In this document: positions 45,371 through 54,679 of the stretch, in pieces
How the letters are laid out: each line of letters starts with the position of its first letter
Position numbering within the stretch: position 1 is the stretch's first letter
Source of the DNA: Nodosilinea sp. WJT8-NPBG4
Lineage (GTDB): Bacteria; Cyanobacteriota; Cyanobacteriia; Phormidesmidales; Phormidesmidaceae
NCBI GenBank assembly: GCA_019359285.1
Contig: JAHHHQ010000028.1
Span: 124,001-188,000, forward strand
DNA length: 64,000 bases
Reading direction: 5' to 3'
Translations under genes and position numbers: made by a program
Notes under the pieces: generated by a model
What the model was told of the DNA's origin: nothing
Seen by the model: the letters and a program-made list of their open reading frames with translations, nothing else
The model's database searches: none

Positions 45371-46567
45371 ATGATCAGTGCTCTTAACTATCCACCTGCT
45401 ACTCGTGGAAAAATCGTCGTTTGGGGTATGCTGGCATCGTTTCCATTTGGGGGCATGACTTGGCAAGCTCTCCACTATTTAGTAGGTCTGCGGAAGATAG
45501 GTTTTGATGTCTGGTATGTGGAAGATACTGACAGCGAACTCTTAGATCCTATTACCTTTTGCTGGCATACGTCAGAATACTCAGCAAACGTACGCTATCT
45601 TGCCAAGTATATGGACAGTTTGGGCTTAGGCGATCGCTGGATCTTTCGTCCGCCAGGGGTGCGAGATGCTTGCTTGGGAGCACGTGACTTAGCCGGATTG
45701 GCAAAACTATATCGAGAAGCGGACGCAGTCATTAATCTCTGTGGATACCATCCCTTGGGTACTGAGCATGGGGATATAGGCTGCCTGATCTATTTACAGA
45801 CTGATCCGATGGTTGATCAGATCAAAGTAGCCAAGAATGATGCTCAAAAAATTGAGCAACTCGATGCTTACGATTACCTGTTTACCTATGGTGAGAATCT
45901 AGGAGCACCGGACTGTCTTGTCCCCGTTGAGCGGTATCAGTGGCATCCGACAAGACCACCAGTTAACCTGGATTGGTGGTTCACCAGTAGCCCACTACCT
46001 TCGGAAGCAGCACTCACGACTATCTCAAACTGGAAACACTGGGAGAATAATATTGAATGGCAGGGAGAATACTATTACTGGCGCAAGGACCGAGAATTCA
46101 GGCGCTTCATAGACCTTCCAACAAAGTCCCGGTTGCCGATTGAGCTTGCTCTTGATGGGATTGATGCTCAAGATAAGGCTGAAATGATTGCTTGCGGCTG
46201 GCAGATTATTTCTGCTAGGGCGTTATCCGATCCACTTGCCTACCGTAACTATATTTGTGATTCTCTAGGCGAGTTCACCGTTACGAAGGATCAGTACGTT
46301 CGTCCTCGTACTGGCTGGTTTAGCGATCGCTCTGCCTGCTATTTAGCGGCAGGTCGGCCTGTTATCACTCAAGAAACAGGATTCAGCAAATTTCTTCCTA
46401 CTGGTAAAGGGTTGTTTGCGTTTCAAACTATGGAGGATGTTTTAGTAGCACTAGACGAGATCGAAAGTGACTACGAGGGCAACTGCCGTGCTGCACAGGA
46501 AATCGCCGCTGAGTATTTTGCGGCAGAAAAAGTGATTGGTAGTTTAATGGAGCGAGCAGGGTTGTAG
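45371..46567 (+). CDS. GT-B-like protein of the operon, paralog B
   Basis: A 398-aa protein. The start region KIVVWGMLASFPFGGMTWQA and HYLVGLRKIGFDVWYVED parallels paralogs A and C. The middle has YDYLFTYGENLGAPDC, also found in paralog C as a SYGANIGQVGC-like block, and an ISNWKHWENN...GEYYYW block (TIANWSAYG...GEYYGQ in C). The C-terminus has SLGEFTVTKDQYV, WFSDRSACYLAAGRPVITQE and LPTGKGLFAF. The conserved S/GEF and FSDRS...GRPV region probably binds the sugar nucleotide. The gap to the upstream gene is 15 bp. The acceptor is unknown. Confidence 0.75.
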   Translation: MISALNYPPATRGKIVVWGMLASFPFGGMTWQALHYLVGLRKIGFDVWYVEDTDSELLDPITFCWHTSEYSANVRYLAKYMDSLGLGDRWIFRPPGVRDACLGARDLAGLAKLYREADAVINLCGYHPLGTEHGDIGCLIYLQTDPMVDQIKVAKNDAQKIEQLDAYDYLFTYGENLGAPDCLVPVERYQWHPTRPPVNLDWWFTSSPLPSEAALTTISNWKHWENNIEWQGEYYYWRKDREFRRFIDLPTKSRLPIELALDGIDAQDKAEMIACGWQIISARALSDPLAYRNYICDSLGEFTVTKDQYVRPRTGWFSDRSACYLAAGRPVITQETGFSKFLPTGKGLFAFQTMEDVLVALDEIESDYEGNCRAAQEIAAEYFAAEKVIGSLMERAGL

Positions 46568-46568
46568 T

Positions 46569-47732
46569 ATGGCGCGAATTATCGTCTGCGGCTATATGAT
46601 TCGCTACCCCCTAATAGGAATGCTTTTTGCTTTTTTTCACTATGTGTTAGGGTTGTCCCGATTAGGACACGAGGTTTTGTATCTGGAGGAAAGTGGTTGG
46701 TCTCAATCCTGCTACGACCCAAATCGCCAGAATCATAGCGATGATCCGCAATCAGGGCTTCAAATAGTTCAAACCTTGATGTCAAATTTCGGGTTACAAA
46801 TTCCAGTCTGCTACGTGAATCGTGATTCTGGTCAAATTTGGGGAATCACTTGGGATGATTTAAAGCAGGCTTTGAAAACAGCAGACTTGCTTTTAAACAT
46901 TGGCGGAGTATGTTGGTTACCTGAGTTTCAAACGTGCCAGCGTCGAGTTTTGATTGATCTAGATCCCTTCTTCACACAAATTGGGCGCTTTGCGGTTGAA
47001 GATCTGCACCAATATCAAGCGTACTTCAGCTATGGAGCGAATATTGGACAGGTGGGTTGTACCATTCCAACCAATGGCATTACTTGGTATCCGACGGTGC
47101 CTCCCGTGGTCCCCGATATCTGGCAAGGGGCTACGCTTACTGAGCCGCCAGCGACAGAGGCCAAGTTGCGTACTTCCCTAACCACAATCGCAAACTGGAG
47201 TGCCTATGGCGGAGTGGTCTATGAAGGCGAATATTATGGCCAAAAAAACGAAGAATTTTCCGGATTGCTGGGGCTACCGAGCCATACTTCACAAAGGTTG
47301 GAATTAGCGCTTTCCGGAGTTGATACCGAAACAAGAGAACAATTACTAGCCGCAGGATGGTCTATTCGAGATGCAGGTGAAGTTAGCAAAGATCTATCAA
47401 CTTATCAAGCTTACATCACTAGTTCCCAAGGAGAATTTAGCGTAGCTAAACAAGCCTACGTGAAAACCCATAGTGGATGGTTTAGCGATCGCTCAGTTTG
47501 CTACCTAGGTGCCGGACGACCCGTAGTTCTTCAAGATACGGGTTTTAGTAAGTGGTTAACTGTAGGAAAAGGTGTATTAGCATTCTCCTCTCTGGAAGAA
47601 GCGGTAGAGCGCATCGAACAAGTTAATGTAGATTACCTGGACCACTGCGCGGCTGCTAAAAACATTGCTGAACAAGTGTTCAATTACAAAGTAGTGTTAC
47701 CTCGACTAATCGAGATTGGCTTAGGAGAATGA
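46569..47732 (+). CDS. GT-B-like protein of the operon, paralog C
   Basis: A 387-aa protein starting one base after the previous stop region. The N-terminus IIVCGYMIRYPLIGMLFAFF and YVLGLSRLGHEVLYLEESGW, and the C-terminal SQGEFSVAKQAYV, WFSDRSVCYLGAGRPVVLQD and VGKGVLAF match paralog B closely and paralog A more loosely. A triple tandem of the same fold suggests stepwise addition of several sugars to one chain, or a multi-subunit enzyme. It ends 7 bp before the GT2 gene. Confidence 0.75.
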   Translation: MARIIVCGYMIRYPLIGMLFAFFHYVLGLSRLGHEVLYLEESGWSQSCYDPNRQNHSDDPQSGLQIVQTLMSNFGLQIPVCYVNRDSGQIWGITWDDLKQALKTADLLLNIGGVCWLPEFQTCQRRVLIDLDPFFTQIGRFAVEDLHQYQAYFSYGANIGQVGCTIPTNGITWYPTVPPVVPDIWQGATLTEPPATEAKLRTSLTTIANWSAYGGVVYEGEYYGQKNEEFSGLLGLPSHTSQRLELALSGVDTETREQLLAAGWSIRDAGEVSKDLSTYQAYITSSQGEFSVAKQAYVKTHSGWFSDRSVCYLGAGRPVVLQDTGFSKWLTVGKGVLAFSSLEEAVERIEQVNVDYLDHCAAAKNIAEQVFNYKVVLPRLIEIGLGE

Positions 47733-47739
47733 TCTCACC

Positions 47740-48945
47740 ATGGCACCAAAACCTGAAGTAACCATTGCAATTCCAACTTATAACCGCTGTAGCCTATTGG
47801 AGAAAAGCCTTAAGAGTGCACTAGCACAAAACTATCCGAACTTCCGTGTCTTAGTGTTGGACAATGCCTCCTCTGATGAAACTGAAGCTCTTGTCTATTC
47901 GCTTTCGGACTCTCGAGTCACTTATGTCAAAAACGAAATTAATATTGGGCTATTCCGCAACTGGAATCGTGCTATTGAACTAAATTCAAGCCCCTATTTA
48001 ACGGTTTTACAAGATGACGATGAGCTATTCTCAGGCTTCATTAAAGAATCCATTTTAGAGTTAGAAAAGTATCCGAGTGCGGCTTTATCAGTTGCTGGCA
48101 TCAGAGTAATTGACATAATGGATAATCTGCTAACATTACCTGATGATATATTGCCTGAAGGGTTGTCATCCGGATTAGAATATCTTCATGGAATTGCTGC
48201 TGGACGCAATTGGCCCATCCATCCTTCCTCAGTCATGATGCGGTTTTCAGTCTTAGAAGAAGTAGGGCCTTTTGATACTCTCCACTCTAAGTTTTCAATT
48301 GATTTTAATTTGTATTTCCGAATAACATCACGTTTTGATATTATTTTTTTACCAAAAGAACTCGTTTCGATTAGACATCATGAAGGACAAGATACACAAC
48401 TTAGAATCATGCCCGGAGGACCTGCACCACTTGCTGTTATTGCAGAGCGCTGTGATGCGATCGCCTATTTACTAAGATCTGAGCGCGCCAAAGACGATTC
48501 TTACCGACATTGGCTTGTTGATCGCCTACTACATCTCAACATGCGTCGTAGTGAGTTGACATCTGAACTTGTTCCTGGCCTGAATTTAAGTTGGGCAGAA
48601 CGGTTAGAAGTTGCGATCGAGGAAATTATAACCCTCATCTCATCAGGGCAAACGGTTCTCCTAGTTGACAATAATGAGTGGGGCTGCGAAGTTCTCTCCA
48701 CTCATCATCTGATTCCTTTTCTAGAAAGGGACGGATGCTATTGGGGTGCTCCTCCCAATGATGCGATCGCTATTCAAGAACTGGAACGAATGCGTGAATC
48801 AGGAACAAAGTTTATGGTCATTGCTTGGCCAGCGTTCTGGTGGCTTGATTACTACTCGGGATTTCGGGAGTATATTTATTCGAAGTTTCGACAACTTTTT
48901 AGCAATAGCCGCATCGTTGTCTTTGAGTTAAATATATCTATTTAA
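47740..48945 (+). CDS. GT2 glycosyltransferase with C-terminal WPAFWW-type domain
   Basis: A 401-aa protein. Residues 1-235 are a GT-A family-2 domain: VTIAIPTYNRCSLLEKSL, VLVLDNASSDETE and VLQDDDELFSGF as the metal-binding region. From about residue 300 comes a separate domain with LIPFLERDGCYWG, AIQELERMRESG, MVIAWPAFWWLDYY and YIYSKF near the end. The same domain ends the GT2 at 50644. It looks like a small Rossmann-type or methyltransferase-like module, but I cannot name it. Confidence 0.82.
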   Translation: MAPKPEVTIAIPTYNRCSLLEKSLKSALAQNYPNFRVLVLDNASSDETEALVYSLSDSRVTYVKNEINIGLFRNWNRAIELNSSPYLTVLQDDDELFSGFIKESILELEKYPSAALSVAGIRVIDIMDNLLTLPDDILPEGLSSGLEYLHGIAAGRNWPIHPSSVMMRFSVLEEVGPFDTLHSKFSIDFNLYFRITSRFDIIFLPKELVSIRHHEGQDTQLRIMPGGPAPLAVIAERCDAIAYLLRSERAKDDSYRHWLVDRLLHLNMRRSELTSELVPGLNLSWAERLEVAIEEIITLISSGQTVLLVDNNEWGCEVLSTHHLIPFLERDGCYWGAPPNDAIAIQELERMRESGTKFMVIAWPAFWWLDYYSGFREYIYSKFRQLFSNSRIVVFELNISI

Positions 48946-49077
48946 AGTCAACGTTTATGTGAAATGCATAATAAATACACGATGCTGAAATAAACTATTT
49001 CTACTCTGCTTTTTCCCTCATAGTTCACTCAACGATCGCTTAAAATCTCCGTTTGCCTTCAAAATTTATCACAAATC

Positions 49078-50628
49078 ATGTTTATTGATGCTCGCTCACT
49101 CTCTCCTGATTCAACTATTGCTGCGGACGTTTGTGTTGTAGGCACGGGCCCAGCCGGGATAACTCTTGCCTTAGGTTTAAAGAACTCTGGTCTCGATGTC
49201 ATTTTGGTTGAAAGTGGAGGATTGGAGTTAGACGAGAAGATCCAATCGCTCTCTGCTGGGAAAGTGATTGGAGTGCCATATGGTCCAATCCAATCTACAC
49301 GGGTGCGTGCTTTTGGGGGAACTGCTAGAGAGTGGGAATCCATAATAGAGAATCGTGCCTATGCCCATATGCGTCCTCTCGATGAAGCAGATTTTATTAA
49401 ACGAGAATGGGTTCCATATAGCGGCTGGCCGTTCGGATCTAATGAGTTGCACGCTTATTACAGTATGGCTAATGAGATATGTGGAATTGGTCCTTCCCGT
49501 TACTCTGTTGAAGATGAAGAAGTCAATGAAGGCAACTCACTCTTAAGCCAACTGGACTCAACTTGCTTGCAGCCAGCAGTGTTCCATTTTGGTGCTAACA
49601 CGCAATTTTTAACAGCACATAAAAGTGCCTTAGAGGAGGTTAACAATACCAATCTTTACTATTATGCTAGCGTCACCAATATAGAAACAAATGAGTCAAA
49701 TTCTCGGGTTGTAGGGGTTACGATACGAGCCCCGAGCGGTGCATCTTGGCTAGTACGAGCCAAGACTTTTGTTCTGGCCTGTGGAGGTATTGAAAATGCC
49801 CGATTGCTCTTGGCTTCAAAATCGGGACACGGAATTGGTAACGAGAACAATTTGGTTGGGCGATTCTTTATGGAACATCCCCACGGACCTACCGGTTTTT
49901 TGATCCCTGCAGAACCCTACAACGCAAAAAGGTTAAGTCTTTATTCACTGCATAAAAACTTGAAGGGAGCGTGGTCAAGGTGGCATCTTGCCTTAAGTGA
50001 CCAGCAACTGCGAAATGAGCAGTTGCTGAGATACAATGTTGCTCTCTGGCCGACAGAGCCAGAGTGGATGCCTGACGACCTTGCTGGCCTTGCCCGACGG
50101 CAACTGGAGAGATACAAAGATTCTGCCCAGGCGCCTCAGTTTTATGCCATCTCCTTTATGAGCGAGCAGGCACCCAATCCAGCCAGTCGAGTCACATTGT
50201 CTGATCAAATCGGTGAAGATGGTGTTAATCTGCCATGCCTCAATTGGCAATTGTCAGAGATCGACTTTCGTACTTTGATTCGCGGACAACAAATTATCCA
50301 GGAAGAGCTGCAACTTGCCGGTGTTGGTGTTGTCTACACTAAGCAGTACAGCGATGCTTATGGAGGGTTTTTGAAGCCCCGATGGGGTGGCTATGAGGCC
50401 CGCATTGAGGGCGCACACCACCATATGGGCACAACCCGGATGCACGATGATCCGAAGCAAGGGGTAGTTGATGCGAACTGCCGTGTTCATGGTATGGAGA
50501 ACTTATTCATTGCTGGCTGTTCCGTCTTCCCAACAGGTGGATACGCTAACCCGACGCTCACGATTGTGGCTCTGGCAGCAAGGCTAGCTGACCATATTAA
50601 AAATTTGTCACAAGCAAGACTTAACTAG
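49078..50628 (+). CDS. GMC-family FAD-dependent oxidoreductase
   Basis: A 516-aa flavoprotein. VCVVGTGPAGITLALGL is the FAD-binding Gly motif (residues about 19-35), followed by DVILVESGG. KTFVLACGGIENARLLL is the second FAD block. The C-terminal substrate domain has HHHMGTTRMHDD, with the His pair used in catalysis in GMC enzymes, and SVFPTGGYANPTLTIVALAA. It would oxidise an alcohol on a sugar or lipid. In the glycan operon this suggests an oxidised sugar residue. A 132-bp gap precedes it, the widest in the operon, so an internal promoter is possible. Confidence 0.9.
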   Translation: MFIDARSLSPDSTIAADVCVVGTGPAGITLALGLKNSGLDVILVESGGLELDEKIQSLSAGKVIGVPYGPIQSTRVRAFGGTAREWESIIENRAYAHMRPLDEADFIKREWVPYSGWPFGSNELHAYYSMANEICGIGPSRYSVEDEEVNEGNSLLSQLDSTCLQPAVFHFGANTQFLTAHKSALEEVNNTNLYYYASVTNIETNESNSRVVGVTIRAPSGASWLVRAKTFVLACGGIENARLLLASKSGHGIGNENNLVGRFFMEHPHGPTGFLIPAEPYNAKRLSLYSLHKNLKGAWSRWHLALSDQQLRNEQLLRYNVALWPTEPEWMPDDLAGLARRQLERYKDSAQAPQFYAISFMSEQAPNPASRVTLSDQIGEDGVNLPCLNWQLSEIDFRTLIRGQQIIQEELQLAGVGVVYTKQYSDAYGGFLKPRWGGYEARIEGAHHHMGTTRMHDDPKQGVVDANCRVHGMENLFIAGCSVFPTGGYANPTLTIVALAARLADHIKNLSQARLN

Positions 50629-50643
50629 CTGAAGGGCTGTCAG

Positions 50644-51960
50644 ATGAGCAATCGTTCTGTACCTAAGCTTAGTATTGGATTACCTCTTTATAACGGGGAC
50701 ATTTTTTTGGGGCAGGCTCTCGACTCAATTCTGTCTCAAACATTTGTAGATTTTGAATTAATTATTTCTGACAATGCTTCGACAGATCAGACCGAAGCAA
50801 TATGTCGCAACTATTTGGCAAAAGACTCGCGTATTCACTATATTAGAAATCAGGAAAACTTGGGGGCTTCAGGCAACTTTAATCAAGTATTCATACTTTC
50901 ATCGGGAGAATACTTTAAATGGATTGCCCATGATGATTTGCATGACCCTAATTTTTTAGAAAAATGCTTTCAGGTTTTAGAACAAGATCCTTCTATAGTT
51001 TTAGCGTATAGCAAAGCAACTACTATTGATCCAAATGGTAAGACTATCCGCAAAGGTTGGGGATGTGGAGCCGAATTGAGTTCTATCTTGCCACACCAAA
51101 GGTTTCGAGAAAGTCTACTTCCCCTCAAGCAGCCTATTCCTCTACCTATATTTGGAGTAATCAGAGCCTCTGTTTTGAGGAGCACTCATCTGATGGCCGG
51201 CTATCCAGATTGCGACTGTGCTTTATTAGCTGAGTTGAGTCTTTATGGTAGATTTCACGAAATTTCTGAACCCCTGTTTTCACAAAGAGAACACGAACTC
51301 CGCGCAGGTCCGCAACTCTCCAGTGATCCCTATCAAGCTGTAGTATTTTGGGATTCAAAAAAAAGTGGACACATCGGCTTGCCTCACTGGGCGTTATTAG
51401 CTAGGCATTGGGCTGGTGTCCGTAGGGCTCCATTAGGATGGAAGGAGCGCCTGCTTTGCTACAAAGAATTGCTCAATTGGATAAAGCGCAATCAGCAGTT
51501 CCTCTTTAAGGATTTAGTAGTAGCTACAGAACATGCCCCTATTATTGGTCCCAATATTGCTTTAGCTCACCAAAAGTATGTGGAAGTAGATTGGACCAAC
51601 AATTTTGCTTGTCTCGTTCGAGATATTAAACTGCTTACTCAAAAGGGTGACTCAATTATTTTCGTAGATGAGGCATGTTTCGGGACTGACTTTATCCAGG
51701 ACCGCCATATTCTGCCTTTTATAGAACGCGACGGGCAATACTATGGCCCACCTACCGATGATGATCATGCTATTGAAGAACTAAAGCGCATGCGTCAAGC
51801 TGGAGCTAGTTTTATAGCCTTCGGATGGCCAGCCTTTTGGTGGTTGGATTACTATTGTGACTTTCGTGACTACCTCTATTCAAAGTTTTCCTGTATCTGT
51901 AAAAATAGCCGGTCCGTCATATTTGCTTTGAACAAGAATAACTGCGAGTCGCCTCGATAA
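50644..51960 (+). CDS. GT2 glycosyltransferase with the same C-terminal domain
   Basis: A 438-aa protein. The GT2 domain (residues 1-240) has KLSIGLPLYNGDIFLGQALD, ELIISDNASTDQTE and KWIAHDDLHDP as metal site. The terminal ~100 residues repeat the domain of the GT2 at 47740: ILPFIERDGQYYG, AIEELKRMRQAG, FGWPAFWWLDYY and YLYSKF. The two N-terminal domains are only ordinarily similar, so the tail is the shared special element. Last gene of the operon; it converges on the minus-strand permease gene 23 bp later. Confidence 0.82.
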   Translation: MSNRSVPKLSIGLPLYNGDIFLGQALDSILSQTFVDFELIISDNASTDQTEAICRNYLAKDSRIHYIRNQENLGASGNFNQVFILSSGEYFKWIAHDDLHDPNFLEKCFQVLEQDPSIVLAYSKATTIDPNGKTIRKGWGCGAELSSILPHQRFRESLLPLKQPIPLPIFGVIRASVLRSTHLMAGYPDCDCALLAELSLYGRFHEISEPLFSQREHELRAGPQLSSDPYQAVVFWDSKKSGHIGLPHWALLARHWAGVRRAPLGWKERLLCYKELLNWIKRNQQFLFKDLVVATEHAPIIGPNIALAHQKYVEVDWTNNFACLVRDIKLLTQKGDSIIFVDEACFGTDFIQDRHILPFIERDGQYYGPPTDDDHAIEELKRMRQAGASFIAFGWPAFWWLDYYCDFRDYLYSKFSCICKNSRSVIFALNKNNCESPR

Positions 51961-51983
51961 CGCTAGAGCAGCTCACTGAGGTG

Positions 51984-53177
51984 CTACTCTCCTCGTAACG
52001 CCTGCACCACGTCAATACGCGTCACCCGCAGGGCGGGCAGCAAACTAGCACCTACGCCGACCCCAAAGGCAGCTCCCATAGATAGGGCCGCATCCCTTAG
52101 GTTGAATTCGTAGGGGGCTTCAAAAATAGTGGTGGTGGCGGTTTTGGTGAGGATATGAACGGTGCCAACCGCGGCGGTTCCACCAATCAGGCTTAGCAGA
52201 GCTGCCTCAGCGATAAACTGAGCCATGATTTCTAAGTCAGTAGCCCCGATCGCGCGGCGTAGCCCAATTTCGCGGGTGCGCTCCATAATAGCGGCGATGG
52301 TGATGTTAGCAATACCAACACCACCAATTACCAGGGCCAGAATACCGACGGCTTTGAGGACACGAATTGAGGCCTGCTGGCGTTTGTCTTCCTCGTAGAG
52401 GTCCTCGACATTGCCTGCCAAGTAAATCTCATAGTTAGGGAACAGCTGCTGGAGTTGGGTTTCTACCTCGTCTCGGGTAGCTTCATAGTCGTTAAGGCTG
52501 CGCAGGGCAATTTGAATTTGCTGCCCGTAATCAGCTTGCCCTTGAAGTAGGGCACCATAGGGCTCAGGAACCCAAAGAGTACCTCTGGGTTCGCCATCTT
52601 CGCTACCCCACAGATTTTTGTTTTCAATTAAACCAACTACCGTAAACCGGGTACCGTTGACAAAAACGCTTTCTCCTAGGGGCGGGGCATCTTGAAAGAG
52701 CTGCTGAGCTAGGACTGTATCGACAATAGCTACCGGGCGGAAGGCATCAAAGTCTTCTCGATCAAAAAAGCGCCCGTCTAGCATCTGGCGACCGGTGGTG
52801 CGCTGATAATTTTCAGACACGCCAACGCCATCAAGACTGTCGGTGACGGTGCCTTGGTACTGCACCTCTGCTCCCCACAGCGGGGTGACGCGGCTAATAC
52901 TGAGGATGCCAAATGTCTGCTCGATTTTGGCAATTGTTGCTTCGTCGAACTCTGCTGGAGGCAGGTCACTTCCATAAACCCAAGGGATCAGGTTGGGGTT
53001 GTCGCGGGCAGCTAAGCGATCTTGCATAACCCGGTTGCTAATGGTTTCGATATTGAGGGTGGCATTGACGGCGGCCACCCCCATGAAAATGCCTAGAGCA
53101 GTGAGCCCGGAGCGTACCCAGTTGCCGGTCAAATCTCGTAGGGTAGTGAGGCTTAAATCGATGGGAGAAAGAGCCAT
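51984..53177 (-). CDS. MacB/FtsX-type ABC transporter permease
   Basis: A 397-aa permease from the ATG at 53177 (MALSPIDLSLTTLRDLTGNW). It has one N-terminal membrane helix, a large periplasmic MacB_PCD domain (about residues 40-270) and three C-terminal helices in the FtsX domain (IAAIMERTREIGLRRAIGAT, AEAALLSLIGGTAAVG, the ending LPALRVTRIDVVQALRGE). A 20-residue N-terminal extension (to 53237) is open but not typical. Downstream of the adaptor, it completes a MacAB-like efflux set, with the ATPase as a separate protein as in DevBCA-type exporters. Confidence 0.88.
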   Translation of the reverse strand: MALSPIDLSLTTLRDLTGNWVRSGLTALGIFMGVAAVNATLNIETISNRVMQDRLAARDNPNLIPWVYGSDLPPAEFDEATIAKIEQTFGILSISRVTPLWGAEVQYQGTVTDSLDGVGVSENYQRTTGRQMLDGRFFDREDFDAFRPVAIVDTVLAQQLFQDAPPLGESVFVNGTRFTVVGLIENKNLWGSEDGEPRGTLWVPEPYGALLQGQADYGQQIQIALRSLNDYEATRDEVETQLQQLFPNYEIYLAGNVEDLYEEDKRQQASIRVLKAVGILALVIGGVGIANITIAAIMERTREIGLRRAIGATDLEIMAQFIAEAALLSLIGGTAAVGTVHILTKTATTTIFEAPYEFNLRDAALSMGAAFGVGVGASLLPALRVTRIDVVQALRGE

Positions 53178-53269
53178 GGCATTTGCTTGTCGTGGATCGC
53201 TGAGGGCACTGAGGGCCAGGAGCATAGTCAAAATCAAGGGAGCCGGCGGTAGGCTGTCGACTAAGGCGA

Positions 53270-54661
53270 TTAACTACCGCTGTTTTGGGGCGCACCAGGC
53301 GTCTCGACTACCATGCCCTCAGACAGGGGCTGAGCGGGTGGAAGGGCGAGAATAACGAGGTCAGTTTCTTCAAGCCCAGAAACAATTTCAACGGCATCTA
53401 GGGTGTCGAGGCCGGTGGTCACAGTGCGCTTTTGGACTTTGCTGTCGCTATCTACTACCCATGCGTAGGTTTCGCCGCCCTCCTGATGAAGGGCGTTGGC
53501 GGGCAGAGCTAGGACGCTCTCTCGCTGCACCAAAATCACCTCAACGCTGACGGAACTGCCAGGGATGAGCACGCCACTGGGGCGCTCGAGTTGAGCGATC
53601 GCCTTGACCATGGCCTGAGAGCCACCGCCGTCACCATCACCGTTGCTATCGCTAATCGCTTGGGGGGCAATGCTGATCACCCGGCCTATATATTTTTCTG
53701 GGTTGGGGCCGATGATGCTAACTCGTACAGGCATGTTGACCGACACTTTGTTGGCGTCGAGGGTCATGAGGTCAAATAGCACTACCTCTTGGTTGGGGTC
53801 ACCGATAGTGAGCAAGGTGCCTTCGCTCTGCACGCCATCGCCGGGCTGCACCTCGATATTGAGCACCACGGCATCGAAGGGGGCAACGATGGCGTTGTCG
53901 GCAATGCGGGCGCGAACGTTAGTTAATTTGGCTTGGTTTTGACGAATCTCTAGCTCGGAGCGCTGTAGCTCAACCTCAGCCCCCCGCAGCTCAGACTGGG
54001 CTGTTTCTAGAGCATTGCGATCCTCGTTGTACTCATCCTCAGAGATAAACCCCTGATCGACCAGCGATCGCGATTCGGTCAAGCGCTCTTTGGCCCGCCG
54101 CACGGTGCGCTGGTGGTCTTGCAGCAACTCAGCATTGCGCTGCCGCTGAAGTCTAAAAATTTCGGTTTGAATTTGGGCCTCGTCTAGCTCTTGCTCAAGG
54201 CTGCGATCGCGCAGCCGCAGCAGCACCGTGCCCCGCTCTACCCGCTGGCGCTCTTCCACCAGCACGGCTTCCACGGTGACATCCGCTGGGGCCTTGAGAA
54301 TCTGCTGGTTGCCCAGGCTCATGATACCGGAGGCATCGACCCGGTTCTCCAAGGTGTCGCGGCTGGGGGTGCCGGTAGTCACCACCACGGGGGCTACGCT
54401 GCTGCTCTGCCAGGTGCGGTAGCCTAGCCAGCCTCCCACACCCAGCACCAGCACCAGCCCCGACGCCACGATCCACCTCAACCCAGGGCGAGAGTTGGCC
54501 CGATCGCCATCGTCGAGCAGATCATCATCAAACAGGCCGGAGCTGAGGGGTTGAGAGGTTTCCGCTTGATTTGGCCCCAGCGGGAGAGGGTCGGCATCCG
54601 CTGAGGCATTAGTGCGACTGGAGGTGTCAGGGTGGGGTTCGGGCGGCACGGAGCATTCCAA
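53270..54661 (-). CDS. MacA/HlyD-type periplasmic adaptor
   Basis: A 463-aa membrane-fusion protein. A Ser/Pro-rich cytoplasmic N-terminus leads to one membrane helix (about residues 64-82). A lipoyl-like half follows (VVVTTGTPSRDTLENRVDAS), then a coiled-coil hairpin with alternating Gln/Arg/Glu (about 130-220), a second lipoyl half (NAIVAPFDAVVLNIEVQPGD) and beta-barrel domains. It connects the permease to an outer-membrane channel; the TolC-like protein at 34697 is the only one in this window. It starts 19 bp after the ATPase gene and ends 92 bp before the permease start. Confidence 0.88.
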   Translation of the reverse strand: MECSVPPEPHPDTSSRTNASADADPLPLGPNQAETSQPLSSGLFDDDLLDDGDRANSRPGLRWIVASGLVLVLGVGGWLGYRTWQSSSVAPVVVTTGTPSRDTLENRVDASGIMSLGNQQILKAPADVTVEAVLVEERQRVERGTVLLRLRDRSLEQELDEAQIQTEIFRLQRQRNAELLQDHQRTVRRAKERLTESRSLVDQGFISEDEYNEDRNALETAQSELRGAEVELQRSELEIRQNQAKLTNVRARIADNAIVAPFDAVVLNIEVQPGDGVQSEGTLLTIGDPNQEVVLFDLMTLDANKVSVNMPVRVSIIGPNPEKYIGRVISIAPQAISDSNGDGDGGGSQAMVKAIAQLERPSGVLIPGSSVSVEVILVQRESVLALPANALHQEGGETYAWVVDSDSKVQKRTVTTGLDTLDAVEIVSGLEETDLVILALPPAQPLSEGMVVETPGAPQNSGS

Positions 54662-54679
54662 ACAAAGGGCAGTCGGCTG

